Shown here: piece after piece, positions 16,741 through 25,629 of the stretch | How the letters are laid out: each line of letters begins with the position of its first letter | Numbering within the stretch: position 1 is the stretch's first letter | Notes under the pieces: model-generated | What the model saw: the letters and a program-made list of their open reading frames with translations, nothing else | Databases searched by the model: none | What the model was told of the DNA's origin: nothing | Program-made: the position numbers and the translations under genes | DNA from: Pelagimonas phthalicica | GTDB taxonomy: Bacteria; Pseudomonadota; Alphaproteobacteria; Rhodobacterales; Rhodobacteraceae | Direction of reading: 5' to 3' | NCBI RefSeq assembly: GCF_004364805.1 | Contig: NZ_SOAP01000001.1 | Coordinates: 186,001-250,000 of the forward strand | Length of the DNA stretch: 64,000 nucleotides

Positions 16741-17349
16741 CTAGTCGCCTCCGCAACCACCACCATCTCCGCAACTTCCTCCACTTGATAGGCCTTTACG
16801 ACGCGGTCTTCGATCCCATAACCAAAGATAGATACCCAGCGCTCCAATACCCCCTATGATCGCAATATCCGTTCTTTCAAAGATCAGGCCACCAATACAT
16901 GCGACCCAAAGAACGAATTGTGCCAAGTCTAAGACTTCCTGAAAGCGAACAGCTCGCCAATACCTCTCAAGTGGCGTTACCCCGAACTCTGCCTCATACA
17001 ACGCCAAGGTTTCTGCAAACTGCGGATCATCCTTTGGTGCAGGGCCGCCGGGAATATGGTGAAGTTTACGCCCCAAAACATCTGGGCAAAAACGATCCCA
17101 ATAATCCTGGGTCACAGTCAGGTGAATATGCCAAACCTCGTCGACATAAGAAGATGGCCGCATCTGCCCTGGCGCGATCACGCACAGATAGACAAATCGC
17201 CGGTACTCTTCGACCAATGCCTTGGCATCGGTCAATTTGTAACCGGTCTTTTCTGCGACGTACTCTTCAAACTCCTGACCATCGACCTTTGGAAATTGAT
17301 ATGTCTCAATCCGTGTCCACAGGTCCAGGTCACTCAAAGAACCATTCAT
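16741..17349 (-). CDS. Membrane protein with GRDP-like WHxH domain and Gly/Cys-rich tail
   Basis: A 202-residue protein. The N-terminal ~110 residues include VDEVWHIHLTVTQDYWDRFC, resembling the 'D-x-x-WH-x-H-x-x-x-x-x-Y' motif of glycine-rich-domain-containing proteins (DUF1399-like). About residues 140-180 form two membrane spans (VLWVACIGGLIFE and IAIIGGIGALGIYLWLW). A basic stretch (RRPRRKG) precedes a terminal GGSCGDGGGCGGD. Membrane proteins with a C-terminal Cys/Gly cluster occur in the TIGR04222-type group, which is the closest comparison I can offer. The conserved His and Trp suggest metal or ligand binding, but the function is unknown. It is divergent from purD. Confidence 0.65.
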   Translation of the reverse strand: MNGSLSDLDLWTRIETYQFPKVDGQEFEEYVAEKTGYKLTDAKALVEEYRRFVYLCVIAPGQMRPSSYVDEVWHIHLTVTQDYWDRFCPDVLGRKLHHIPGGPAPKDDPQFAETLALYEAEFGVTPLERYWRAVRFQEVLDLAQFVLWVACIGGLIFERTDIAIIGGIGALGIYLWLWDRRPRRKGLSSGGSCGDGGGCGGD

Positions 17350-17419
17350 TGCGACTACTCTTGCCGTTTTACGTTGCGGATATTAGACCGCGTCCAACGG
17401 ATACCAAGGGGACCATGCA

Positions 17420-18682
17420 ATGAACATCCTAATTCTCGGTAGCGGCGGGCGTGAGCACGCTTTGGCATGGGCGGTGTTGCAAAACCCCAAATGTGACAAG
17501 CTGATCGTGGCCCCGGGCAATGCCGGGATTGCGCAGATCGCCGAATGCGCGGCGATGGATGTCAATGATGGCGGTGTGGTGGCGGAATTCGTCAGCGAAA
17601 ACGCCATTGATCTTGTGATCATCGGGCCAGAAGCCCCCTTGGCCGCCGGTGTTGCGGATCGTTTACGCGAAGCGGGTGTGTCGGTCTTTGGCCCGTCTGC
17701 AGCAGCGGCGCGGCTTGAGGCCTCGAAAAGCTTTACCAAGGAAATCTGCGACGCAGCCAATGCCCCGACAGCGGGTTATGGACATTTCAAAGAGGCTGAG
17801 GCTGCAAAAGCCTATGTCCGCACCCAAGGCGCGCCGATTGTGGTCAAGGCTGATGGTTTGGCAGCGGGCAAAGGCGTGATCATCGCCGAAACCGTGGCTG
17901 ATGCAGAAGCGGCGATTGACGATATGTTTGGCGGCAGCTTTGGCGCGGCGGGTGCTGAGGTTGTGATCGAAGAATTCATGACCGGCGAAGAGGCGTCTTT
18001 GTTTGTACTGGTTGACGGCGACACCTGCCTGCCCGTGGGCACGGCGCAGGATCACAAGCGCGTTGGCGAAGGCGATACCGGGCTGAACACCGGCGGGATG
18101 GGGGCCTATTCCCCTGCCCCGGTTTTGAATGATGATGTGCTGGCCAAATGCATGGACGAGATCGTGCGCCCGACCATGGCCGAGATGGCCAAGCGCGGCA
18201 CGCCCTATTCCGGTGTGCTTTATGTCGGTTTGATGATCGAAAACGGCCAACCGCGTCTGGTGGAATATAATGTGCGATTTGGCGACCCGGAATGTCAGGT
18301 TCTGATGCTGCGACTTGGCGCGCAGGCGCTGGACCTGATGCAGGCCTGCGCCGAAGGGCGTTTGGAAGAGGCGCAGGTGACCTGGGCAGATGATCACGCC
18401 ATGACCGTTGTGATGGCGGCAGAGGGTTATCCTGGGTCTTATGAAAAGGGCACGGTGATCAAAGGCTTGGACGCGCTGGTCGAGGATAGCTTTAACGTGA
18501 TGTTCCATGCGGGCACCTCGAAGTCAGAGGCGGGTATTGTCGCCACCGGCGGACGTGTCTTGAACGCCACGGCGCGCGGGGCCAGCCTGCAAGAGGCGCG
18601 TGACCGTGCCTATGCCATGGTGGACGCGGTGGATTGGCCCGAAGGGTTTGTGCGCCGCGACATTGGCTGGCGCGCACTTTAA
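17420..18682 (+). CDS. purD: Phosphoribosylamine--glycine ligase (GARS)
   Basis: PurD joins 5-phosphoribosylamine and glycine using ATP in the second step of purine synthesis. The 420 residues are the standard length. The N-terminal domain starts MNILILGSGGREHALAWAV and contains VIIGPEAPLAAGVADRLR. The ATP-grasp domain holds PIVVKADGLAAGKGVI (residues ~139-154), EEFMTGEEASLFVLVDG, the family signature TGLNTGGMGAYSP and the metal-binding VEYNVRFGDPECQ. It is a single gene preceded by a short divergent promoter region. It is followed by a GC-rich hairpin region. Confidence 0.97.
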   Translation: MNILILGSGGREHALAWAVLQNPKCDKLIVAPGNAGIAQIAECAAMDVNDGGVVAEFVSENAIDLVIIGPEAPLAAGVADRLREAGVSVFGPSAAAARLEASKSFTKEICDAANAPTAGYGHFKEAEAAKAYVRTQGAPIVVKADGLAAGKGVIIAETVADAEAAIDDMFGGSFGAAGAEVVIEEFMTGEEASLFVLVDGDTCLPVGTAQDHKRVGEGDTGLNTGGMGAYSPAPVLNDDVLAKCMDEIVRPTMAEMAKRGTPYSGVLYVGLMIENGQPRLVEYNVRFGDPECQVLMLRLGAQALDLMQACAEGRLEEAQVTWADDHAMTVVMAAEGYPGSYEKGTVIKGLDALVEDSFNVMFHAGTSKSEAGIVATGGRVLNATARGASLQEARDRAYAMVDAVDWPEGFVRRDIGWRAL

Positions 18683-18740
18683 GGCCGTAGCGGTAGACGG
18701 TACCCGGGTTGAAACCTGACGGTTTCCGCGTGCCGCGGGC

Positions 18741-18815
18741 GGGTTGGGGGGGGCTCGCCCCCTCTGGGCCCTAAAGGGCCCATTCACCCCCAGGATATTT
18801 CTGGCCCAGAGAAAC
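18741..18815 (+). repeat. Diverged relative of the dispersed GC-rich repeat (copy C), with hairpins
   Basis: Lies between convergent purD and the 5-formyl-THF cyclo-ligase gene. The 3' half (CCAGGATATTTCTGGCCCAG then AGAAAC, ending 18815) matches the end of copies A, B and D. The 5' half has different hairpins (GGGCCC-TAAA-GGGCCC at 18766-18781). It could act as a bidirectional terminator here. Confidence 0.6.
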
Positions 18816-18828
18816 TAAAGGCTGGGCG

Positions 18829-19383
18829 TTACGGGGTGAGAACGCCCTGTTCCGTGATGATCAGGTCGAGCGGTTGATCGGTTGGCTCGAGCGGGAGCTC
18901 ATCTGCCTGTTGCGCGGCGAAGGCAAAGCCGACCGCCAAGGTTGGGCGTTTCGCCCGCAGCAATTCCAATGAACGATCATAAAAGCCGCCACCATAGCCA
19001 AGACGCCCGCCCTCGCGCGTAAAGGCGACCAGCGGGACAATGACGATTTCAGGTTCAATAAAGTTGAGCTTGGCCGGAATCTGAGCGCCAAACGGACCAT
19101 CTTGTAACGCGCAATCAGGCTCCCATAGCGCGAATTTCAACGGTTGCCCGGCCCCGATGATCACCGGAACAGCGACGGGGCCATGGGCTGCGGCCTCTTC
19201 CATCGCGGCGAGCGGATTGATCTCGGTCCGGATCGGCATATAGCCTGCAACCGGAACCCCGCGATGCCCAGCGAGAAACGCGCTGAGATGGCCTGCTTTG
19301 CCCGGTTGGTTGAAGGTAAAAGCCTCTTTGCGTCGCGCAAAAGCCGCCTTACGTGCGGCGGCTTTTTCCTGTTCCAGATCCAT
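18829..19383 (-). CDS. 5-formyltetrahydrofolate cyclo-ligase
   Basis: This enzyme (also called MTHFS, FAU or YgfA) converts 5-formyl-THF to 5,10-methenyl-THF with ATP, returning folate to the one-carbon pool. The 184 residues match the family. The N-terminal KAAARKAAFARRKEA basic helix contacts nucleotide and folate, PIRTEINPL is in the middle, and the signature VPLVAFTREGGRLGYGGGFYDRSL lies near residues 117-140. The gene begins ten bases after the mgtE stop on the same strand, so the two are probably cotranscribed. In many bacteria this gene follows the 6S RNA gene; I could not see a 6S RNA here. Confidence 0.93.
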   Translation of the reverse strand: MDLEQEKAAARKAAFARRKEAFTFNQPGKAGHLSAFLAGHRGVPVAGYMPIRTEINPLAAMEEAAAHGPVAVPVIIGAGQPLKFALWEPDCALQDGPFGAQIPAKLNFIEPEIVIVPLVAFTREGGRLGYGGGFYDRSLELLRAKRPTLAVGFAFAAQQADELPLEPTDQPLDLIITEQGVLTP

Positions 19384-19392
19384 CTCTTACCC

Positions 19393-20778
19393 CTATAGCA
19401 AGACCAAAACCGCCAGCCCGAGAAAGGCGAAAAAGCCCACCACATCTGTCACGGTGGTCACAAACGCGCCCGAGGCCAGCGCCGGATCAACCCCGGCCTT
19501 TTCAAGAACCACGGGGATGGCGATTCCGGCAAGCCCGGCGACGACCAGATTGATCACCATTGCGGCAGCGATCACCCCGCCAAGCGCGGGTGAGCCGAAC
19601 CAGATGACGCCAACCACACCCATGATCACCGCAAAGGCGATGCCGTTGACCAGGCCAACCAAGACCTCGCGCCGTACCACACGCCAGAGGTTAGCTCCGG
19701 TCAAATCTTTGGTGGCCAGGGCCCGTACCGCCACTGTCAGCGACTGCGTGCCCGCATTGCCGCCCATCGAGGCAACGATCGGCATCAGCACCGCCAAAGC
19801 CACCAATTGCGAAATCGCTTCTTCGAATTGTGCAATGACAAGCGAGGCCAGAACTGAGGTGATCAGGTTGACGCCGAGCCAAGGAAAACGGCGTTTGGTG
19901 GTGTCGATAACCCGGTCAGAGAGGCGGCTTTCGCCGTCTACACCGGCGAGGCGCAGGATATCCTCTTCGTTTTCCTCATCCAGCACCGCCATGGCGTCAT
20001 CGATGGTGATCACCCCGACCAAACGGTCATTTTCATCCACAACGGGCGCGGAAATCAGATGATATTGGTTGAAAGCATAGGCGACCTCGCCCTCTTCCTG
20101 CATCACTGGGATGGTCTGAAACGTCTCTTCAGCGATGCTTGTCAGCAAGACCTCGCGGCGCGAGGACATCAGCCGCCCAAGCGTCACATTGCCCACCGGG
20201 CGCAGACGCGGATCGACCAGGACCACGTGGTAAAACTGCTCTGGCAAATGCTCTTGTGCGCGCAGGAAATCAATGGCTTCACCGACATTCCAATGGTCGG
20301 GGGCCATAACGACCTCGCGCTGCATCAAACGCCCGGCAGAGAATTCCGGGAAGGTCAGCGATTGCTCGACAGCGGCGCGGTCGCTGTCTTCGAGCGCGTC
20401 CAGAATCGCCTCTTGCTGCGGTTCGTCCAGATCTTCGACCAGATCGACAACGTCGTCGGTTTCCAATTCCCGCACCGCCTCGGCCAGGACCTGTGGGTGC
20501 AGGATTTCGATCAACTCTTCGCGGATCGCATCATCAAGTTCCGACAGGATTTCCCCGTCGAATTCCTGACCGTACAGCTTGACCAGCCGCATCCGGTCAA
20601 AGGCGTTGATCTGTTCCAAAAGGTCGGCAATATCCGCCGCGTGCAGCGGCTCCATCAGCTCGATCAGCGCATCACGATCATCGCAGTCGACAGCATAAAG
20701 AACCTTGGCCACGTCCTTGCGATCCAAGGCATATTCCCCGTCACTCTCAGCCACTTGTTTCGTGATGTCATCAAGCAT
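19393..20778 (-). CDS. mgtE: Magnesium transporter MgtE
   Basis: A 461-residue Mg2+ channel. The N-terminal helical domain (about 1-125, HAADIADLLEQIN, ELIEILHPQVLAEAVRELE) and tandem CBS domains (about 130-255, with LVDPRLRPVGNVTLGRLM and VDENDRLVGVITIDDAM) form the cytosolic Mg2+ sensor. Five membrane helices follow from about residue 280, with the pore sequence PIVASMGGNAGTQSLTVAVRAL. The ATG at 20778 is preferred over a GTG six bases earlier because GGAGG lies five bases before it. In MgtE, Mg2+ binding between the CBS and N domains closes the channel. Located in the inner membrane. Confidence 0.95.
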   Translation of the reverse strand: MLDDITKQVAESDGEYALDRKDVAKVLYAVDCDDRDALIELMEPLHAADIADLLEQINAFDRMRLVKLYGQEFDGEILSELDDAIREELIEILHPQVLAEAVRELETDDVVDLVEDLDEPQQEAILDALEDSDRAAVEQSLTFPEFSAGRLMQREVVMAPDHWNVGEAIDFLRAQEHLPEQFYHVVLVDPRLRPVGNVTLGRLMSSRREVLLTSIAEETFQTIPVMQEEGEVAYAFNQYHLISAPVVDENDRLVGVITIDDAMAVLDEENEEDILRLAGVDGESRLSDRVIDTTKRRFPWLGVNLITSVLASLVIAQFEEAISQLVALAVLMPIVASMGGNAGTQSLTVAVRALATKDLTGANLWRVVRREVLVGLVNGIAFAVIMGVVGVIWFGSPALGGVIAAAMVINLVVAGLAGIAIPVVLEKAGVDPALASGAFVTTVTDVVGFFAFLGLAVLVLL

Positions 20779-20912
20779 GGGCACCTCCGGAGAATCCTGA
20801 CCCGACTTTAGGGCAAGCCGTGGGGAGGTAACAGAGAGGTTGCGAAAAGATCGCAGATCAATGTAGCTATTGTGGTCGCCAATTGCGGCGATGCACGTTT
20901 CCGGAGCCCCCT

Positions 20913-22211
20913 ATGTCAGAAGCCACCTTGCATCTTGGTCAGACCCTGCGTTTTGACGGCGATCCCTTTGTCGACGGGTTGGCGGCTGCGCGACATGAAA
21001 CGCGCGGTGCGCTTTTGGTCGAGAATGGCAAGATCCAGGCGGTTGGCCCGGCGGCGGACCTGCGCGCGGCCTATCCTTGGGCGGATCAGGTGGATCATGG
21101 CGATGGGCTTTTGCTGGCCGGGTTTGTCGATGCGCATGCGCATTACCCGCAAACCGGGATTATCGCCAGCTGGGGCAAACGGCTGATTGACTGGCTCAAC
21201 AGCTATACGTTCCCCGAGGAAATGCGATTTGGCGATCGGGCTTATGCAGATGAGGTGGCGGGGCGCTACCTTGATTTATTGCTGGCCAATGGCACGACAA
21301 GCGTTTGTTCCTATTGCACAATTCACCCCTCTTCGGTGGATGCGTTCTTTTCCGCGGCTGCCGAGCGTAATATGCGCGTGCTGGGGGGCAAGACCTGCAT
21401 GGATCGAAACGCGCCCGAGGGGCTGCAGGATGATGCCAAGTCCGCTTACGATGACAGCCGCCGCCTGCTGGAGCATTGGCATGGGCGCGGACGTGCCTCC
21501 TATGTGATCACGCCCCGGTTTTCGCCCACGTCAACACCGGAACAATTGGAGGCCTTAGGCGCGCTTTGGGCCGAGCATCCCGATTGCCTGATGCAGACCC
21601 ATCTCAGCGAACAATTGGACGAAATCGAATGGGTCAAAGGCCTGTACCCGCAGGCGCGCGACTATCTAGACACCTACGAAAGCTTTGGAATGCTCGGGGA
21701 AAAGGGCCTTTATGGCCATGCAATCCATCTGGAAACCCGCGAAAAGGCCAAGCTGCGCGAGGTTGGTGCCTCGCTGATCCATTGCCCGACTTCCAACACG
21801 TTTATCGGTTCCGGGCTATTCGACATGGCGGGTTTGAAATCGGCAGGGCAGATTGTTGGGCTCGCCACAGATACCGGTGGCGGGTCGTCCTTTTCCATGT
21901 TGCGCAGCATGGCGGCAGCCTATGAGATTGGGCAATTGCGCGGCACGCCTCTGCACGCCGCCGAATTGCTCTGGCTCGCTACAGCTGGCTCGGCCCGTGC
22001 CCTGCATCTGGACAATTCTATCGGCAATCTGGGCGTTGGGATGGAGGCGGACTTCATTGTGATGAATCTCGCCTCGACCCCCGCTATTGCGCAGCGCTCC
22101 AGCCGCGCCAAGGACATCTGGGAAACGCTGTTTTCCACCATCATGATGGGGGATGATCGCGCGATTTCAGAGACTTACGTTTCCGGGTCCCGAGTCGCCG
22201 CCAAAAGCTAA
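20913..22211 (+). CDS. guaD: Guanine deaminase
   Basis: Guanine deaminase hydrolyses guanine to xanthine and ammonia in purine salvage or catabolism. The protein is 432 residues from the ATG at 20913, which has a GGAG six bases upstream; an extra ten codons from an upstream TTG are unlikely. Amidohydrolase metal ligands are visible in GFVDAHAHYPQTG (HxH), MQTHLSEQLDE, GHAIHLETREKAKL and the Asp of LATDTGGGSSFSM. The substrate-binding signature PRFSPTSTPEQLEALG is typical of GuaD. Another purine-type amidohydrolase lies 450 bases downstream on the other strand. Confidence 0.94.
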   Translation: MSEATLHLGQTLRFDGDPFVDGLAAARHETRGALLVENGKIQAVGPAADLRAAYPWADQVDHGDGLLLAGFVDAHAHYPQTGIIASWGKRLIDWLNSYTFPEEMRFGDRAYADEVAGRYLDLLLANGTTSVCSYCTIHPSSVDAFFSAAAERNMRVLGGKTCMDRNAPEGLQDDAKSAYDDSRRLLEHWHGRGRASYVITPRFSPTSTPEQLEALGALWAEHPDCLMQTHLSEQLDEIEWVKGLYPQARDYLDTYESFGMLGEKGLYGHAIHLETREKAKLREVGASLIHCPTSNTFIGSGLFDMAGLKSAGQIVGLATDTGGGSSFSMLRSMAAAYEIGQLRGTPLHAAELLWLATAGSARALHLDNSIGNLGVGMEADFIVMNLASTPAIAQRSSRAKDIWETLFSTIMMGDDRAISETYVSGSRVAAKS

Positions 22212-22215
22212 GACC

Positions 22216-22641
22216 TTAGCAACCAGACGTCGCCAGCACCATCACCCAATAATTGCCCGGCGCTTTGACCAAGCCATATTCGGTCACGCGCTTGTTCAGC
22301 ATATTGCGGCGATGCCCCTTGGAATTTGCCCAAGCGGCCATGACCTCGGTCAGGCTGCGCTGGCCGTGCGCGATATTTTCCGCCACCACACAAGGCCCGT
22401 ATCCGGTGCGTCGCACACGCGTCATCACCTGCGACCCATCTGAGCCCTTGTGGGAAAAAAACCCGTTGCGCGACATGTCCATCGCATGGGCCATCGCCGC
22501 CTTTTCCAAGCGGGGAGACGGCTGAACCTGCCCTAACCCTTTTTCAGATCGCATACCGTTCAACATCTGCCGCGCCTGCTGCGCTGAGGCAGGCAGGCCC
22601 AAAGCCATTATCACGGTCAAAAGCAAAGCAAAGCGCAGCAT
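22216..22641 (-). CDS. Secreted CAP/SCP-domain protein
   Basis: A 141-residue protein with a signal peptide (MLRFALLLTVIMALGLPASA). The mature part is a minimal bacterial CAP/SCP (YkwD-type) domain: LEKAAMAHAMDMSRNGFFSHKGSDG, VVAENIAHGQRS, VMAAWANSKGHRRNMLN and the terminal strand WVMVLATSGC. The conserved His (SHKGSDG), Glu (AENIA) and second His (GHRRNML) of the CAP cavity are all present. The biological role of bacterial CAP proteins is largely unknown. It converges with guaD, the stops being only four bases apart. Confidence 0.88.
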   Translation of the reverse strand: MLRFALLLTVIMALGLPASAQQARQMLNGMRSEKGLGQVQPSPRLEKAAMAHAMDMSRNGFFSHKGSDGSQVMTRVRRTGYGPCVVAENIAHGQRSLTEVMAAWANSKGHRRNMLNKRVTEYGLVKAPGNYWVMVLATSGC

Positions 22642-22664
22642 GTGGCGTTCCCAACAAATTCCGG

Positions 22665-24005
22665 TCAGATCTTCTCTCGCAGAGAATGGGCTAACTGATT
22701 CTGTTTAACAATGGCCTTTTCCAGATCAATTGTTGTGATCTGACCGTCTTTGACCACATGTCGCCCCTCAACCAGTAGATGTTTGACCTTCATCGGACCC
22801 GCAAGCAAAAGCGCCGCCGGATCCCAACTGCCCGCGGCCTCAATCGTTGACATATCCCATAGCGCCAGATCGGCCCGTTTGCCGACAGCGATCTGGCCGC
22901 ATTCATCCCGCCCCAAAACCTCGGCCCCGCCGCGCGTGCCGATATACAACGCCTCGCGCGCGCTCATCGCGTCGGCACCATTGGCCACGCGCTGCATCAG
23001 CATGGCCTGGCGCGCCTCGGCTGCCAGATTCCCGGAATCATTGCTGGCCGACCCGTCAACGCCATAGCCAATCTTAACCCCTTGGTCGCGCATCTGGCGC
23101 ACCGGCGCAATACCCGAGCCAAGGCGGCAATTCGAACAGGGGCAATGGGCGACACCAGTCTTGGTTCTCGCAAATAAATCAATTTCTTGCCCATCGAGTT
23201 TCACGCAATGCGCATGCCAGACATCATCGCCAACCCAGCCTAGGTCTTCGGCATATTGCCCGGGTCGGCAGCCGAATTTCTCCAGGCTATAGGCAATATC
23301 TTCGTCGTTTTCCGCCAGATGGGTGTGCATCATCACCCCCTTGTCGCGCGCTAGCAGGGCGGCATCCCGCATCAACTCGCGACTGACCGAAAACGGCGAA
23401 CAGGGGGCGACGCCGACACGGACCATCGCGCCCTCCCGCGGGTCGTGAAAAGCGTCGATGACTCGGATGCAATCCTCGAGAATGGCCTGCTCCCGTTCGA
23501 CCAGGCTGTCGGGGGGCAATCCGCCATCGCTTTCCCCAATGCTCATGGCGCCGCGCGTCGGATGGAAGCGGATTCCGAGCTCACCCGCTGCGTGTATCGT
23601 ATCCTCAAGCCGGCTGCCGTTTGGATAAAGGTAGAGATGGTCCGAGCTCATCGTGCAGCCGGATAACATCAGCTCGGCCAAGCCGATTTGCGCCGAGGTG
23701 AACATCTCTTCCGGGCCAAAACCTGCCCAGATCGGGTAGAGCGTCTGCAACCAGCCAAAGAGCAGCGCATCCTGCCCGCCGGGCACGGCCCGGGTCAACG
23801 TTTGGTACAGGTGATGGTGGGTGTTGACCAAGCCGGGTGTTACCAGACATTTCGAGGCCAAAATCACCTGCCCCGAGCTGCGCAATCCCTGCCCGATTTC
23901 CGCAATCACACCGTCGCGCAAACGAATGTCGCAACCTGCCAGTTCCCGCGCCTGATCATCCATCGTCAGGGCAAGCTGGGCGTCGCGGATGAGAATTTCT
24001 GTCAT
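22665..24005 (-). CDS. Amidohydrolase, 8-oxoguanine deaminase-like
   Basis: A 446-residue amidohydrolase of the ATZ/TRZ-like group. Metal ligands are in LVTPGLVNTHHHLYQTLTRA (HxH), MMHTHLAEND, VWHAHCVKLDG and the Asp of GYGVDGSASNDSG. The combination VNTHHHLYQ, LFGWLQTLYPIW and HCPCSNCRLGSG is the pattern of characterised 8-oxoguanine/isocytosine deaminases, which convert 8-oxoguanine to uric acid. Its position near guaD supports a purine substrate. The ATG at 24005 has GGAG six bases upstream. Other cyclic amidine deaminases of the same group cannot be excluded. Confidence 0.85.
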   Translation of the reverse strand: MTEILIRDAQLALTMDDQARELAGCDIRLRDGVIAEIGQGLRSSGQVILASKCLVTPGLVNTHHHLYQTLTRAVPGGQDALLFGWLQTLYPIWAGFGPEEMFTSAQIGLAELMLSGCTMSSDHLYLYPNGSRLEDTIHAAGELGIRFHPTRGAMSIGESDGGLPPDSLVEREQAILEDCIRVIDAFHDPREGAMVRVGVAPCSPFSVSRELMRDAALLARDKGVMMHTHLAENDEDIAYSLEKFGCRPGQYAEDLGWVGDDVWHAHCVKLDGQEIDLFARTKTGVAHCPCSNCRLGSGIAPVRQMRDQGVKIGYGVDGSASNDSGNLAAEARQAMLMQRVANGADAMSAREALYIGTRGGAEVLGRDECGQIAVGKRADLALWDMSTIEAAGSWDPAALLLAGPMKVKHLLVEGRHVVKDGQITTIDLEKAIVKQNQLAHSLREKI

Positions 24006-24084
24006 CACGATCTCCGCCCTTTTCGGTATGTGAAAATCTGCGGGACGCCAGAAAAGGGAAGGACGCGTCGCCAGCTAGGACAGT

Positions 24085-24885
24085 TTAGCGCTGCTTTTGC
24101 AGCACTGCCAAGGCCTCAGCGTAGATTTTGGCATTTGCGGCGGCAATAACCTGCCCGCCCTCATACGCAGGCTCGCCCTGCCAATTCGTGACAATCCCGC
24201 CCGCCGCTTCGATCACGCCTATCGGTCCCTGAATGTCATAGGCGTTTAATCCAGCTTCGATCACCAGATCCACCTGCCCCATGGCCAACAACGCATAGGC
24301 ATAGCAATCCATCCCATAGCGCACGAGTTTCACTTGCTCGGCCACGCGATGAAAACTGAGCCGCTCCTGCTCGGTCCCAACCTTTGGAAAGGTTGTAAAA
24401 AGGATTGCCTGATCAAGGGATTGCGTCGTTCGGGTTCGCAGATCTCCGCCTCCATGTGGGCCGCGCCACTCGGCTTTGCCCAGACCACCAATGACCCGCT
24501 CGCCAATATAGGGTTGGTCAACAATCCCAAGGATCGGACCAGTATCATTCGAAACAGCGATCAAAACACCCCAAGTCGGTGTCCCAGACAGAAAGCCGCG
24601 CGTGCCATCAATGGGATCAAGCACCCAGATCAGGCCCGAACTTCCCTCTTGATGTCCGTATTCTTCGCCAAGGATCGCATCCGTTGGGCGGCGTTTGGCC
24701 AGAATAGCGCGCATGGCCCGTTCTGCCGCCCGGTCCGCTTCAGTCACCGGGTCAAACCCGCTGGCCAGCTTGTTATCAGCTTGCAAATCCGCCGCGCGGA
24801 AATACGGCAAAATAGCTGAGCGTGCGGCATCAGCCATCGCCTCAGCCGTTTCAATCAGCTCCGCTGCTAGATTTTGCGATACCAT
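24085..24885 (-). CDS. hisN: Inositol-phosphatase-fold phosphatase, probable histidinol-phosphatase
   Basis: A 266-residue inositol monophosphatase-family enzyme. Metal-site motifs are FDPVTEADRAAERAM, GEEYG, WVLDPIDGTRGFLSG (residues ~87-101) and the C-terminal ALNAYDIQGPIGVIEAAGG. GTRGFLSG and GMDCYAYALLAMGQ are characteristic of the HisN-type histidinol-phosphate phosphatases of Actinobacteria and Alphaproteobacteria. The ATG at 24885 follows a purine-rich GGGGGTGGG. Unlike the usual VEAGLNPYD, this sequence has IEAGLNAYD. Other small phosphomonoesters remain possible substrates because no his genes are near. Confidence 0.82.
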   Translation of the reverse strand: MVSQNLAAELIETAEAMADAARSAILPYFRAADLQADNKLASGFDPVTEADRAAERAMRAILAKRRPTDAILGEEYGHQEGSSGLIWVLDPIDGTRGFLSGTPTWGVLIAVSNDTGPILGIVDQPYIGERVIGGLGKAEWRGPHGGGDLRTRTTQSLDQAILFTTFPKVGTEQERLSFHRVAEQVKLVRYGMDCYAYALLAMGQVDLVIEAGLNAYDIQGPIGVIEAAGGIVTNWQGEPAYEGGQVIAAANAKIYAEALAVLQKQR

Positions 24886-24970
24886 GCCCACCCCCTGTTT
24901 GCGGTTTGTCACCGTGCTAACCGAGGGTCGCCTAATGCTCAAGCCAGCATTACAACTGGCTCGCTCACGA

Positions 24971-25342
24971 TCAGGCTACGTCAGACAGAACCCGCGCCAG
25001 TTCGAACAGGCGGCGACGCTGGTTTTCCGGAATGGCATAATAGGAACGCACCAGATCCAGCGCTTCTTTGTCACCCAGAATATCGGCTGGTACATTGTCT
25101 TCTTTAGGTTCGGCAGCGCTATCGCTTTCGATCCCTTCAAAGAAGAAGCTGACCGGCACTTCCAAAGCATCGGCGATGTCCCAAAGACGCGACGCGCTGA
25201 CACGGTTGGCCCCGGTTTCGTATTTCTGGATTTGCTGGAATTTGATCCCAACCTTTTCGGCCAGCTGTTGCTGAGTCATTCCCACCAGCCAACGGCGGTG
25301 ACGAATGCGTTTGCCGACATGTACATCTACAGGATGCGCCAT
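24971..25342 (-). CDS. XRE-family (SinR-like) transcriptional regulator
   Basis: A 123-residue protein. The N-terminal HTH_3 domain (residues ~8-65: GKRIRHRRWLVGMTQQQLAE, KVGIKFQQIQKYETGANRVS, ASRLWDIADALEVPVSFFFE) is followed by an acidic linker. A C-terminal helical tail contains YYAIPENQRRRLFELARVL. Proteins with this exact N-terminus are widespread in Rhodobacterales and Rhizobiales as single-copy regulators. It probably dimerises and binds its own upstream region, but targets cannot be read from the sequence. The long upstream gap (25343-25629) is shared with the divergent quinone oxidoreductase gene. Confidence 0.9.
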   Translation of the reverse strand: MAHPVDVHVGKRIRHRRWLVGMTQQQLAEKVGIKFQQIQKYETGANRVSASRLWDIADALEVPVSFFFEGIESDSAAEPKEDNVPADILGDKEALDLVRSYYAIPENQRRRLFELARVLSDVA

Positions 25343-25629
25343 TTTGAATTTCCCGTTCTTTGTTTCATTGCCGGGCCAAAGGGCGCGACACGTGTCGCTG
25401 CATGCTCAACCCGAACCTGTGCGCTTCATAGCATGATGTGCTACTGCAAAAATGAGGTTAAAATCAAGCCGCACACTGACCTAAAGATGGTGGAATTGCT
25501 AACAAAACAACACAAAGTTGCAATTTCACCGTCATTATCCCCATTCTGACCCCTAATTCTCCTCTCTTGGTGCCATTTGACAGGCCCTGTTGGATTCGGC
25601 ACTCATGCGCGCAACAATCGGAGATCCCA
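25343..25629. other. Divergent intergenic region between XRE regulator and quinone oxidoreductase
   Basis: About 290 bases with lower GC than the flanking genes. It must contain both divergent promoters. I see an AT-rich stretch around 25440-25540 (repeated CAAA/TTTG words) but no clear palindrome, riboswitch or small ORF that I would defend. Confidence 0.5.

Noticed and set aside
19384-19392. A 6S RNA near the 5-formyl-THF cyclo-ligase gene, as in many bacteria
   Set aside because: Only nine bases separate the two minus-strand genes, and the region upstream of mgtE shows no obvious long hairpin with an open bubble.
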